64,000 nt of DNA, from assembly GCF_004331455.1 (NCBI RefSeq), contig NZ_SJJR01000011.1, positions 62,001 to 126,000 on the forward strand, written 5' to 3'. Every line of letters begins with the position of its first letter. Position 1 is the stretch's first letter. A program made the translations under genes and the position numbers. This DNA is from Micromonospora zingiberis (GTDB lineage: Bacteria > Actinomycetota > Actinomycetes > Mycobacteriales > Micromonosporaceae). The notes below the pieces were generated by a model. That model was not told the origin of the DNA. It saw only the letters and a list, made by a program, of their open reading frames with translations, and did not search any database. Shown here piece by piece: positions 43,894 through 52,279 of this stretch.

Positions 43894-45261
43894 TCAGGCG
43901 CAGGCGGTGCCGTTGAGGGTGAAACCGCTCGGCGCGGGCAGGCTGCTGCCCGTCCAGGTGCCCTGGAAGCCGACGCTGAGCGTGCCACCGCTGGGCACGT
44001 TGCCGTTGTAGTCGAGGTTACGCACCTCGACGCGGGTGCCGGACTGGCTCCACACACCGTTCCAGCCGTTGCTCAGCCGCACCCCGGAGCCGACCGTGAA
44101 GGCCAGCGTCCAACCGGTCAGCGCCGCGGCGCGGTTGGTCACCCGGATCTCGGCGGTGAAGCCGCCGGTCCACGCGTTCGGGGTGTACGTCACCGTGCAG
44201 CCACCGGTGGGCGGGTTGGTCGTGGGCGGCGTGGTGGTCGGCGGGGTGGTGGTGGGTGGGGTCGTGGTCGGCGGGGTGGTGGTCGGCGGCGGTCCGGCCG
44301 CGACGGCCAGGTCGTACGCCCGCTGCGGCACGAACTGGCCGGCGGCGGCGATGCAGCCGTCGGCCTCGCCGGGCAGTTTCACCCAGAGGAAGGCGTCGAT
44401 CGCCGCGTCGCCCGTGGCGGTGGTGCTCGGCGTGCCGATCGCCCGTCCGGGCGGGTCGCACCACTCCGAGCCGGCCGGGCCGTTGCCGTTGCGGCTGGTG
44501 TCGATGACCGCCTTCAGGCGGGAGATCCCGGTGGCGGCGATGATCGACTTGGCGTACCCCACCTCGTCGCTGGTGCGCCGGTAGTTCGACACGTTCAGCG
44601 AGATGCCGTCGGCGCTGTTGGCGATGTCGGACGCGGTCAGCCGGGCGGCGGCCTCGCCGGGGGAGAGCCAGGCCGAGTGTCCGATGTCGAAGTAGACCTT
44701 GGCGGCGGCGGAGCCGGCCTTGAGCGCCTTGCCGGCGTACGCCATCGAGGCCCGCGTCTCGGCCTGCTGGCTGGCGTTCTGGCAGCTGGTCATGATCGGC
44801 AGCACGTCGGGTTCGAGGATGATGGTGGCCGGCCGGCCCGCCAGACCGGCCGCGACCTGGTCGACCCACTGCCGATAGGCGGTGTGGTTCGGGGCGCCGC
44901 CGCTGCTGGCGCCGCTGCAGTCCCGGTTCGGGATGTTGTAGACCACGATGATCGGGATCTTGCCGGCGTTGGCGGCGGCGTTGACGAAGGAGTTCACCTC
45001 GCCGCGTACGGTCGAGGTGTTGGTGGTGGTGAACCAGCGGCCCTGCGGCACGTTGGCGATCCGGTCCCGAATCACCGCGGTTCGTGAGTCGTTCGGGTTG
45101 GCCGCCACCCACCGGGCGGCGCTGGTCTGCGGATCGACGTAGAAGGCGGAGTCGGCGGCCGCGGCGGGCGTCGCCAGTAGCGCGCCCACGCCGACGGTGG
45201 CGGCGACGGCGAGTGTCGTCGCCGCCGCGCCGACCACGGCGAACGTGCTTCGGGTTCTCAT
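43894..45261 (-). CDS. Secreted GH6 cellulase with CBM2
   Basis: A 455-residue secreted beta-1,4-glucanase. A signal peptide ends near TPAAAA (residue 36). The GH6 catalytic domain covers about 40-325, with VVYNIPNRDCSGA holding the acid aspartate, TIILEPDVLP, DTSRNGNGP and WVKLPGEADGC. A PPTTT linker (five repeats) leads to a C-terminal CBM2 from CTVTYTPNAWTGGFTAEIRV. The short catalytic domain fits an endoglucanase rather than a cellobiohydrolase. GGAGC precedes the ATG at 45261 and a CebR-type operator lies 34-47 bases upstream, the same control as the GH9 gene. Confidence 0.93.
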   Translation of the reverse strand: MRTRSTFAVVGAAATTLAVAATVGVGALLATPAAAADSAFYVDPQTSAARWVAANPNDSRTAVIRDRIANVPQGRWFTTTNTSTVRGEVNSFVNAAANAGKIPIIVVYNIPNRDCSGASSGGAPNHTAYRQWVDQVAAGLAGRPATIILEPDVLPIMTSCQNASQQAETRASMAYAGKALKAGSAAAKVYFDIGHSAWLSPGEAAARLTASDIANSADGISLNVSNYRRTSDEVGYAKSIIAATGISRLKAVIDTSRNGNGPAGSEWCDPPGRAIGTPSTTATGDAAIDAFLWVKLPGEADGCIAAAGQFVPQRAYDLAVAAGPPPTTTPPTTTPPTTTPPTTTPPTTNPPTGGCTVTYTPNAWTGGFTAEIRVTNRAAALTGWTLAFTVGSGVRLSNGWNGVWSQSGTRVEVRNLDYNGNVPSGGTLSVGFQGTWTGSSLPAPSGFTLNGTACA

Positions 45262-45294
45262 GGTCTGCTCCTCGGATACATCGAAAGAGATACG

Positions 45295-45308
45295 TGGAAG
45301 CGCTCCCA
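45295..45308. promoter_or_regulatory. CebR-type operator upstream of GH6 cellulase
   Basis: TGGAAGCGCTCCCA matches the CebR palindrome TGGGAGCGCTCCCA at 13 of 14 bases and sits in the promoter region of the GH6 gene. Its partner at 32050 is perfect. Confidence 0.8.
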
Positions 45309-45435
45309 CATGTCCGCCAAGGTACGGGCCCGTTGCGGAATTGTGAAGACCTTCCGGAAGCATCCCCGCTTCGCCGATCGCACCCCGGCTGCCAGGCGCG
45401 AAACCCCGGTCGGACGCGATGCCTAAGATCACCGG

Positions 45436-46395
45436 ATGGCTATGGACCGGACGGGCGTCGTGGTGGTCGGTGCCGGCATCGCCGGTGTGGCGTGCGCGGG
45501 TGAACTGCGCCGTGCCGGCGTACCGGTGGAGATCCGCGAGCGTGGCCGGGTGGCCGGCGGCCGGATGGCCAGCAAGCGGTTCGACGGACGCCCCGCCGAC
45601 CTGGGCGCCGCCTACTTCACCGCGAGCGATCCGGACTTCGCCGAGGTGGTGGCGGGGTGGCAGGCCGCCGGACTGGTCCGCGAGTGGACGGACACCTTCG
45701 TCGCGTACGGCGAAGGGGGTCGGCAGGACGTCGGCGGCCCGATGCGGTGGGCGGCGCCACGAGGACTTCGCTCGCTTGTCGAGCACCTGGCACAGGAACT
45801 GCCCCTGAACGTGAACCGGCTGGTGCTCGAGGTCGGGCCGGGGCCCACGGTGGATGGCCAGCGGTGCCGGGCGGCCGTACTGGCGATGCCCGGGCCGCAG
45901 GCCGCGCTGCTGCTCGACCCGGCGCTCGCCGCCGCCACCGAGGTGCTCGGCGAACAGCGGTGGTCACCGTCGCTGGCGGCGGTACTGCGGTTCCCGGCCC
46001 GGCGCTGGGCGGACTTCCGTGGTGCCTTCGTCAACGACCACCCGGTGCTGCGCCTGGTCTGTGACGACGGCGACCGACGTGGTGACCAGGCACCCGTGCT
46101 CGTCGCGCACACCACCGCGCAGTTCGCCGCCGGGCACCTCGCCCAGCCCACCGCCGCCGCACCGACGGTCGAGGCGGCGGTACGCGACCTGCTCGCCCTG
46201 CCCGATCGGGCGGTACACGTGCACATGCACCGCTGGACGTACGCCCAACCCACGGCCGCCGCCACCGCCGGATTCCACCTCGACGAGGACGGGATCGGGC
46301 TGGCCGGGGACGCGTTCGGTACGCCGCCCCGGGTGCAGACGGCCTGGCGCTCCGGCCGCGACCTCGGGCGTGCCCTGGCCCGGCGGCTGGCCTGA
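45436..46395 (+). CDS. FAD-dependent oxidoreductase, renalase-like
   Basis: A 319-residue flavoprotein. VVVVGAGIAGVACAGELRRAG is the FAD-binding turn, followed by the RVAGGRMASKRFDGRPADLG motif, and GLAGDAFGTPPRVQTAWRSG near the C-terminus contacts the flavin. This matches the renalase-like NAD(P)/FAD family, which in bacteria oxidises isomeric dihydro-NAD(P). TAAGAT six bases before the ATG and no ribosome binding site suggest a leaderless message. It is convergent with the SpoIIE-type phosphatase gene, ending two bases before it. Confidence 0.8.
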   Translation: MAMDRTGVVVVGAGIAGVACAGELRRAGVPVEIRERGRVAGGRMASKRFDGRPADLGAAYFTASDPDFAEVVAGWQAAGLVREWTDTFVAYGEGGRQDVGGPMRWAAPRGLRSLVEHLAQELPLNVNRLVLEVGPGPTVDGQRCRAAVLAMPGPQAALLLDPALAAATEVLGEQRWSPSLAAVLRFPARRWADFRGAFVNDHPVLRLVCDDGDRRGDQAPVLVAHTTAQFAAGHLAQPTAAAPTVEAAVRDLLALPDRAVHVHMHRWTYAQPTAAATAGFHLDEDGIGLAGDAFGTPPRVQTAWRSGRDLGRALARRLA

Positions 46396-46396
46396 G

Positions 46397-48517
46397 CTAC
46401 TGCGGCGGAGTCAGGATCTCGAACCAGACCGTCGAGCCCCGCACGGTGGGGTCGGTGCCCCAGGCATCGCTCAACTCCTCGATCAGGCCCAGCCCTCGGC
46501 CCCGGCTGCTCAGCGTGTCGGTACGGGCCCGGGTGACCGTGCCGCGCGAGCCCGAGTCGGCCACCGACACCAGCAGGCGCTCCGGGCTCAGATCGATCTC
46601 CACCCGGGCCGCCGTGCCGGCGTGCAGCAGGGCGTTGGTGGTCAGCTCGCTGGTGCAGAGCACCGCCGCGCCGATCACGGACTCGGCCACCCGCCACTCG
46701 GTGAGTTGAGCGGTCATCCAGTGCCGCACCCGGCTCGGCGCGGTCGGCTCGGCGGGTACCTCCATCCGGGCCGATCTGCTCGGGCGCAGCGCGTACTCGA
46801 CCGCGAGTACGGCCACGTCGTCCTCGGTGGCACCGGGCACCGCGGCGGTGGCGGCGGCGCAGAGCGCCCGGGGGTCGCCACTGTGGGCCGCGGCCACCGA
46901 CTCGGCCAGTCGGGCCAGACCGTGCGACAGCCCCTGCCGCCGCCGTTCCACCACGCCGTCGCTGAACAGCAGCAACGTGTCGCCGGGCGGGAACGCCACG
47001 GTGCAGGTCGCCGGCCGGTATCCGACGCCCAGCGGCGCACCGGCCGGCACCTCGACGTACTCGGCCCTCGGCTCACCGCCCGACGAGCAGCGTCGCAGCA
47101 GCGGCGCCGGGTGGCCTGCGCTGGCCAGGGTGAGCAGTTCGCGATCGATGTCGATGACCCCGAACGCCACGGTGACGAACAGCTCGTGCGTGCCGGCCTC
47201 GGCGCCCAGGCTGCTGACCAGGCGGTCGAGCCCGATGAGCACCTGGTCGGGGCGAGGGTCGCCCAGGGCCAGCGCCCGTAGGGCGGCCCGCACCTGGCCC
47301 ATCCGGGCGGCGGCCTGCACGTCGTGTCCGGCGACGTCGCCGAGGACCACGCCCAGGTCGCCGGTGGGCAGCACGAACGCGTCGTAGAAGTCGCCGCCGG
47401 CGGCGTTGCCGTCGACGCCCGGGTCGTAGCGCGCCGCGATCCGCAGCCGGGGCAGGCCCGGCAGATTCTCCGGCAGCATGCTGCGCTGCAGCAGTTGGGC
47501 GGTGCCGTGCTGGGTCTCGAACCGGCGGGCCCGCTCGGTGGCCTGCCCGACCAACTCGGCCGACGCGGCCAGCAACGCCCGTTCCGGCGCCGACCAGGTG
47601 TGTGGGGACCGGTAGCCGACGGTGAGGGCGCCGCGCACCGCGGCGGCCCGCAGCGGCACCGCGGCCAGGGCCTGGATCCTCTGGTCGTGCCGGTCGGCGG
47701 CGATCTCGCGCAGCGGCTCGCCGTCGTTGGTGTAGCTGGCCCGTCCGCTGCGGGCGCTGACCACCGCCGGGGCCGGCCAGTCCGCCGGCCCGCGCCGCCA
47801 CAGCGGGGGCAGCCGTTCGTCGGCCTCGTCCACGAGTTCGCCCCGGACCCGTCGGGCCAGTCGCCAGCCGCCCCCGTCGTCCACGGCGAAGGAGACCCGG
47901 TCGGCGTCGAACGAGGTGATCGCGTAACGCAGCGCGACCCGGGCCACGTCGTCCAGGGTGAGGGTGCCGGACAGTGCCGCGGCGAAGTCGCTGAGCCCCT
48001 GCAACTGCCGGGTCGCCGGGTTGGTCTCGGTGACCACGGACAGCACGCCGACGATCCGGCCCCGGCTGTCCCGCACCGGCGAACAGGCCCGGACGTACAC
48101 GGCCTGGTCGAGTTGGCCGGCGTCCGGGCGCAGCGGCAGGGTCACCTCCCGCTCCAGGAACGGTTCGCCGGTGCGGTAGGTGTGCTCGACGATGTCACCG
48201 ATACCCGGCATCGGCCACACCTCCGCGAAGACCTGCGGGGCCGGCTGACCGAGGGCCTGCGGATGCTTGTCGCCGATCAGCTCCGCGTACGCGTCGTTGT
48301 AGAGCAGCAGAAACTCGTCGCCCAGGTGCAGCGCCATCGGTGCGCGCGAGGCGAGCACGATCTCGGCGGCGGCCCGCACGGCCAGGTCCCAGTACTCCGG
48401 GGGGCCGAGCCGCGTGCCGCTCCACTGGTGGCGGCCGACCATGCCGGCGTCGCCCGGCGCGCGTGCGCCCGGGACGGGGCCTGCTGGCGTGGGGACTCGC
48501 CCGACCGTACCTGGCAT
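46397..48517 (-). CDS. PAS-GAF-SpoIIE-HATPase regulatory phosphatase
   Basis: A 706-residue signalling protein. Order: PAS-like domain (about 30-150, LGDEFLLLYNDAYAELIGDK), GAF domain (165-330), SpoIIE/PP2C domain (350-565, VDGNAAGGDFYDAFVLPTGD, LVLGDVAGHDVQAAARM-like, TLLLFSDGVVERRR) and a C-terminal RsbW-like histidine-kinase ATPase (CTSELTTNALLHA, RGRGLGLIEELSDAWG). Such proteins combine anti-anti-sigma phosphatase and anti-sigma kinase modules of partner switches. It could control the SigB-type factor at 38598, though this is speculative. TAGGCT seven bases before the ATG suggests a leaderless transcript. Confidence 0.9.
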   Translation of the reverse strand: MPGTVGRVPTPAGPVPGARAPGDAGMVGRHQWSGTRLGPPEYWDLAVRAAAEIVLASRAPMALHLGDEFLLLYNDAYAELIGDKHPQALGQPAPQVFAEVWPMPGIGDIVEHTYRTGEPFLEREVTLPLRPDAGQLDQAVYVRACSPVRDSRGRIVGVLSVVTETNPATRQLQGLSDFAAALSGTLTLDDVARVALRYAITSFDADRVSFAVDDGGGWRLARRVRGELVDEADERLPPLWRRGPADWPAPAVVSARSGRASYTNDGEPLREIAADRHDQRIQALAAVPLRAAAVRGALTVGYRSPHTWSAPERALLAASAELVGQATERARRFETQHGTAQLLQRSMLPENLPGLPRLRIAARYDPGVDGNAAGGDFYDAFVLPTGDLGVVLGDVAGHDVQAAARMGQVRAALRALALGDPRPDQVLIGLDRLVSSLGAEAGTHELFVTVAFGVIDIDRELLTLASAGHPAPLLRRCSSGGEPRAEYVEVPAGAPLGVGYRPATCTVAFPPGDTLLLFSDGVVERRRQGLSHGLARLAESVAAAHSGDPRALCAAATAAVPGATEDDVAVLAVEYALRPSRSARMEVPAEPTAPSRVRHWMTAQLTEWRVAESVIGAAVLCTSELTTNALLHAGTAARVEIDLSPERLLVSVADSGSRGTVTRARTDTLSSRGRGLGLIEELSDAWGTDPTVRGSTVWFEILTPPQ

Positions 48518-48647
48518 GGACAGCAGCCTAGTCCGGTGGCCCGACCAGTGTTTCGATCATGCGTCGGGGTGCTCGGCGTCGGGGAAGTAAGGCCAGGTCA
48601 GGGCGGGTCTGTGGTGGCCTGTCGAGAAAAACGAGGCGATCGGCGCG

Positions 48648-48672
48648 GCGTGCCGCCCGAGGGAAGGGGTAT
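48648..48672 (+). promoter_or_regulatory. Candidate SigB-type promoter before MscS-like gene
   Basis: GCGT at 48648, 15 bases, GGGTAT at 48667-48672, ending 35 bases before the ATG. It fits GNNT-N15-GGGTAC with one mismatch. Confidence 0.4.
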
Positions 48673-48707
48673 GCGCGCCGGGCAGACCATGCGACAGGAG
48701 GGACATC

Positions 48708-49547
48708 ATGCCGGAAACCCTTGCGGCCGGGCAGGTCAACATTGGCACCGCCGTGGCCGACATGTGGAGGTCGGTGCTGCTGTTCGTACCTAGGGCCATC
48801 GCGTTCATCGCGATCCTGGTGATCGGATGGCTCATCGCCAGAGCCGTACTGAAAATCGTCGACGCGGCCCTGGAACGGGTGGGGTTTGACCGAGCGGTCG
48901 AACGGGGCGGCATCAAGCGGGCACTGGAACGGACGAAGTACGACGCCAGTGACATCCTGGCGAGGTTGGCGTACTACGCCGTCCTGCTGTTCACGCTGCA
49001 GTTCGCCTTCGGGGTCTGGGGCCCCAACGCGATCAGCAACCTGATCTCGGGTGTGGTGGCCTGGCTGCCACGCGCGTTCGTCGCGATCGTCATCGTGGTG
49101 ATCGCCGCCGCGATCGCCAACGCCGTACGGGACATCGTCAGCGGAGCGCTGGGGGGCCTGTCGTACGGCAAGGTGCTGGCCGACCTGGCGGCCATCTTCG
49201 TCATCGCGCTGGGTGTGATCGCGGCGCTGAACCAGGTGGGTATCGCCACCACCGTGACCACGCCGGTGCTGATCGCGGTGCTCGCCACCGTGGCCGGCAT
49301 CCTGATCATCGGTGTCGGTGGTGGTCTCGTCCGGCCGATGCAGAACCGCTGGGAGGGCTGGCTGCACCGGCTCGCCGAGGAGTCGAAGGCCGTCCGCGAG
49401 CAGCGGCAGGGCGCCGAGGCCGGTCGCGGTGACATGTCTCGGCAGATGGCCGACCGGGCCGGTGCCGAGCGCAGCCAGGCGATGGCCGGTGGCCGGGGGA
49501 CCCATCAGTCCGGCACGGGCGACGAGACCCAGCAGTTCCGTCCGTGA
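48708..49547 (+). CDS. MscS-like/CmpX-type membrane protein
   Basis: A 279-residue membrane protein. Helices include LLFVPRAIAFIAILVIGWLIARAV, YYAVLLFTLQFAFGVWGP, WLPRAFVAIVIVVIAAAIA and TPVLIAVLATVAGILIIGVG, with GALGGLSYGKVLADL between. The first half resembles conserved TM-helix repeats of small mechanosensitive channel relatives (CmpX type) without the MscS beta domain. A charged 70-residue tail (EESKAVREQRQGAEAGRG) follows. AGGAGGG precedes the ATG. It probably contributes to osmotic or envelope-stress responses. Confidence 0.8.
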   Translation: MPETLAAGQVNIGTAVADMWRSVLLFVPRAIAFIAILVIGWLIARAVLKIVDAALERVGFDRAVERGGIKRALERTKYDASDILARLAYYAVLLFTLQFAFGVWGPNAISNLISGVVAWLPRAFVAIVIVVIAAAIANAVRDIVSGALGGLSYGKVLADLAAIFVIALGVIAALNQVGIATTVTTPVLIAVLATVAGILIIGVGGGLVRPMQNRWEGWLHRLAEESKAVREQRQGAEAGRGDMSRQMADRAGAERSQAMAGGRGTHQSGTGDETQQFRP

Positions 49548-49589
49548 GGACGGCAGTGGGACAGCGTCCGTGAGGACGGGAGCGCACAG

Positions 49590-49622
49590 GCACGGGTGTC
49601 CGCCGCCGGCGGGCACCCGTGC
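49590..49622. terminator. Terminator after MscS-like gene
   Basis: A 15-base stem GCACGGGTGTCCGCC with its complement (one G-T pair) and a three-base loop. Two small CGTCC-GTGA-GGACG hairpins precede it, at about 49540 and 49565. Confidence 0.72.
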
Positions 49623-49627
49623 GGCGT

Positions 49628-50002
49628 TCACAGCGGGGGCGGTTGCGGAGCCGGCGTCTCCAGGGTGGCGGTCAGCGCGCAGACGCCGAGCAGCCGCACC
49701 AGCACCCAGTCGGCCTCCGACCAGTCCACCGGATCGGTGGGCGGCTGCCAGCCGTGTTCGTTGGCGGCGGCGCAGACTCCCTCGACATAACCGGCGAGCG
49801 CCGCGGCGGTCAGTGGCCGTTGGTCGCCGTGCAGGCTGTCACGGACCGCGGCGGCGTGCTGGTCCACGACCGCGAGCAGGCCGGGCAGGTGGGTGGCGGC
49901 GGCCAGCCCGTCGAGACCGACGGCGTTGGCGAGTGCCACGAGGGTGGTTCGCGCCGAGTCGACGGCGGTGTGGGCGGGGACCCGGTTCGGCGGCACGCGC
50001 AT
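49628..50002 (-). CDS. Hypothetical protein, DUF6401-like
   Basis: A 124-residue soluble protein: SARTTLVALANAVGLDGLAA, LPGLLAVVDQHAAAVRDSLHG, PLTAAALAGYVEGVCAAANEH, then WSEADWVLVRLLGVCALTA. The layout resembles small actinobacterial proteins I recall as DUF6401, often near natural-product genes; this is a weak recollection. The ATG at 50002 is the start. It is divergent from the 148-residue gene. Confidence 0.6.
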   Translation of the reverse strand: MRVPPNRVPAHTAVDSARTTLVALANAVGLDGLAAATHLPGLLAVVDQHAAAVRDSLHGDQRPLTAAALAGYVEGVCAAANEHGWQPPTDPVDWSEADWVLVRLLGVCALTATLETPAPQPPPL

Positions 50003-50164
50003 GGGGAACGAATCTAGCCAACGCGTACCGGCTGCGGCCTCGTCCGCTCGGCTGGTGGGCGGATCCACCGCTGGTCGCCCGATTGCTGACCGAGCGGTCC
50101 GAGTCGGTGTGGACCGGGCAGCAGGCGACGCCGCAGATGGTACGGCTGGCGCAAGGAGGCACGA

Positions 50165-50611
50165 ATGGACACCACGGACGGCCCCGACGAGCGGCACCAG
50201 CGACCCGCCGGAGTGACCGATGACACAGTGGCGGCGCTCGGCAAGCTCAGTGAGGCCCTGGAGTGCGTGGAGCGTGCCCGTGGCCAGCTCTATTCGCTGC
50301 ACCAGCTCATCGGTCACGCCGACCTGATGCTCGACGACGCGGCCCGGATGTTCCGGACCGCCGGCCACCCCGCGATCGCCGACCGGATCGCCGACGAACT
50401 CATCGGCCGCAACGTGATCGCCGGCCGGTGGACGTTCCAGATCGTGGAGGACTTCGACGACGGGTACTACGCGCTCTTCCGCGAGCTGGACCGGGCCGCC
50501 CGTGCGGAGCTGGTGGGCGGACGGCGGCACCTCTACGAGGCGGAGATGAAGGAACGCCGGAGGACCCGGGGCCGACCCGGACACGAGGCCCGTCCCGGCG
50601 GCCCGCTCTGA
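50165..50611 (+). CDS. Conserved hypothetical protein
   Basis: A 148-residue protein with a helical core: VAALGKLSEALECVERARGQ, LYSLHQLIGHADLMLDDAAR, then IADELIGRNVIAGRWTFQIVEDFDDGYYALFREL and a basic tail. No known domain is evident; the heptad-like leucines suggest a helical bundle. GGAGG precedes the ATG. It ends two bases from the convergent small membrane protein. Confidence 0.65.
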   Translation: MDTTDGPDERHQRPAGVTDDTVAALGKLSEALECVERARGQLYSLHQLIGHADLMLDDAARMFRTAGHPAIADRIADELIGRNVIAGRWTFQIVEDFDDGYYALFRELDRAARAELVGGRRHLYEAEMKERRRTRGRPGHEARPGGPL

Positions 50612-50612
50612 C

Positions 50613-50825
50613 TCAGTCGGACGAGCGGGCGTCGGCGGGACGTCGGCGGGCGGCGTCGTCCGCGATGATCACCGTGGCCACCATCAGCGCGACGCAGAGG
50701 CTGAACAGCCAGGAGCTGTCCGCCACCAGTCGGGCGGAGACGGGTGCCTGGATGGCGGCGAGCAGGAAGCCGATCCAGGCCAGGCGGCGCTGACGTGGGG
50801 TGAGGAAACCGGAGCCCTGATGCAT
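50613..50825 (-). CDS. Small two-helix membrane protein
   Basis: A 70-residue protein starting MHQGSGFLTPRQRRLAWIGF. Two membrane helices (LAWIGFLLAAIQAPVSARL and WLFSLCVALMVATVIIADDA) are followed by a RRRPADARSSD tail. Function unknown. A longer frame to 50915 exists but the ATG at 50825 gives the natural N-terminus. It is convergent with the 148-residue gene. Confidence 0.6.
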   Translation of the reverse strand: MHQGSGFLTPRQRRLAWIGFLLAAIQAPVSARLVADSSWLFSLCVALMVATVIIADDAARRRPADARSSD

Positions 50826-50954
50826 TCCGAAAGTCTTGCGCGCCACACGGGCATTGCCGTCAGCCGAACGGCCGATTCTGGCTGACCTGTCCGAATTCCC
50901 GACCCGTTCGGCCACCGCCGGCCCGGGCCACCCGCTGTCGGGGCCGGCCGGCGG

Positions 50955-51212
50955 CTACATGTTGTCCGGGCCGGTGCGGCCGGTGGTGGAGGGGCGGTAC
51001 GCCCGGTCCGGGTCGGTCGGCTCGCGACCGGTGCCGGGAATCTCGCCGCCCCGGTCGGCCGCCTCGGGGCCGTGGCCGAAGGCGGCCTCCTCGCCGGCGT
51101 CGTTGGCGGTCACGTCGTCCGCCTGCCCGTCGAGGGTGGAACGGGCGACCGCCCGGTCCAGTTCCTCCAGCGGGAGCCGTTCCTCGTCGCGCCACACCCT
51201 GTCGTCCGTCAT
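50955..51212 (-). CDS. Small acidic hypothetical protein under SigB-type promoter
   Basis: An 85-residue, highly charged and probably disordered protein: MTDDRVWRDEERLPLEELDR, ARSTLDGQADDVTANDAGEE, and a proline/threonine-rich end (YRPSTTGRTGPDNM). There is no domain. The start is the ATG at 51212. A well-matched stress-sigma promoter ends nine bases before it, leaving a very short leader. It resembles the small hydrophilic proteins of osmotic-stress regulons. Confidence 0.6.
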   Translation of the reverse strand: MTDDRVWRDEERLPLEELDRAVARSTLDGQADDVTANDAGEEAAFGHGPEAADRGGEIPGTGREPTDPDRAYRPSTTGRTGPDNM

Positions 51213-51221
51213 GCCATCGCG

Positions 51222-51246
51222 GTACCCCGGGCCGATCTCCCCAAAC
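51222..51246 (-). promoter_or_regulatory. SigB-type promoter before acidic protein gene
   Basis: Minus strand: GTTT (51246-51243), 15 bases, GGGTAC (51227-51222). This is a full match to GNNT-N14-16-GGGTAC, the SigB consensus described in Streptomyces coelicolor. Confidence 0.7.
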
Positions 51247-51305
51247 GACGGGCCGGACACGCGACGGCCACCGGCGCTGCCGGTGGCCGTCGACGACATC
51301 GGAGA

Positions 51306-51767
51306 TCAGGGCTGTGGCCGGTCCACCTTGCCGCGCCAGGCGCCGGTCTCCTGCCCGCGCCGCTCGATGAACTGCTTGAACCTCTGCAGGTCACCCTTGG
51401 CCCGCCGGTCGACCACGCCCAGCTTGTCGCCGGCCTGTTCGATCACGCCGTGCGGGTCGAACTCCAGTTGCAGGCTGACCCGGCTGCTGTTCTCGTCCAG
51501 CCGGTGGAAGGTCACCACCCCGGCGTGCTGGGTGCCGCCGGTGGAGCGCCAGGCCACCCGCTCGTCGGGCAACTGCTCGGTGATCTCGGCGTCGAACTCG
51601 CGCTTGATTCCGGCGATCTCCACGGTCCAGTGGGTCATCGTGTCGGAGAGTTGGCGTACGGACTCCACGCCCTCCATGAAGTGGGGGAACTCCTCGAACT
51701 GAGTCCACTGGTCGTACGCCGTCCGCACCGGGACGGCCACGTCGACATGTTCGGTAACGCCACTCAT
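51306..51767 (-). CDS. SRPBCC-family protein
   Basis: A 153-residue START-like (SRPBCC) protein, a helix-grip fold that binds hydrophobic ligands: TEHVDVAVPVRTAYDQWTQFEEFPHFMEGV at the N-terminus, WTVEIAGIKREFDAEITEQLPDERVAWRS and FDPHGVIEQAGDKLGVVDRR. This subgroup accompanies stress genes in actinomycetes. The ATG at 51767 is chosen because AGGGAGGG stands six bases before it, whereas the ATG at 51773 touches it. It lies 49 bases after the DUF2795 gene on the same strand and is likely part of that transcript. Confidence 0.85.
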   Translation of the reverse strand: MSGVTEHVDVAVPVRTAYDQWTQFEEFPHFMEGVESVRQLSDTMTHWTVEIAGIKREFDAEITEQLPDERVAWRSTGGTQHAGVVTFHRLDENSSRVSLQLEFDPHGVIEQAGDKLGVVDRRAKGDLQRFKQFIERRGQETGAWRGKVDRPQP

Positions 51768-51816
51768 CAGCATCCCTCCCTGCGCCGGCGGGGGTGGCGG
51801 GCCGGGGCGGCCCGCC

Positions 51817-52233
51817 TCACCAGCGCGTCGTCTCGTTCTTGTGACCCAGCGCCGCCCACACCTCGGACACCGTCTGGTACCGGGTGCCGTCCGGCAGGCG
51901 CTCCAACGCGGCGAGCACGTCGTCGGGTGCCTCGTTCTCCCGCGCGTTGGCGAGCAACGCCTCCCGGTCGCCGGGCAGGGCGGTCATCGTGATGAAGCGC
52001 CCGAGCCGGCTACGCGCCTCGACGTCCTCGGAGGTCATTCCCTGTGGGGTGCCGCTGCGCAGGTCCCCGGCCGGAGCGGTGGTGGCCTCCGGCTGGTCCT
52101 CGCCCGCGGGTTCGGGCACCCGGAACTCGTCGACTCGCGAGCCACCGGTCCCCGGGCCCTGTACCAGGCCGTTGACCTCCTGGCTCATCTGCTCGTCGAC
52201 TCTCGGTGCGTGCTTGCTGCTGCCGCGATCCAT
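51817..52233 (-). CDS. DUF2795 protein
   Basis: A 138-residue soluble protein. It opens MDRGSSKHAPRVDEQMSQEV, the usual start of this actinobacterial family, then a PEPAGEDQPEAT linker and the DUF2795 domain (RSRLGRFITMTALPGDREAL, NEAPDDVLAALERLPDGTRY, then VSEVWAALGHKNE). The function is unknown. A SigB-type promoter ends ten bases before the ATG. GAAGG also lies close to it. Confidence 0.82.
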   Translation of the reverse strand: MDRGSSKHAPRVDEQMSQEVNGLVQGPGTGGSRVDEFRVPEPAGEDQPEATTAPAGDLRSGTPQGMTSEDVEARSRLGRFITMTALPGDREALLANARENEAPDDVLAALERLPDGTRYQTVSEVWAALGHKNETTRW

Positions 52234-52243
52234 GCCTTCTGCG

Positions 52244-52268
52244 CTACCCGGCGGGGCGGGTGGTAAAC
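52244..52268 (-). promoter_or_regulatory. SigB-type promoter before DUF2795/SRPBCC genes
   Basis: Minus strand: GTTT (52268-52265), 15 bases, GGGTAG (52249-52244). One mismatch to the consensus at the last base of the -10 box. Confidence 0.65.
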
Positions 52269-52279
52269 CCGGCAACCAG

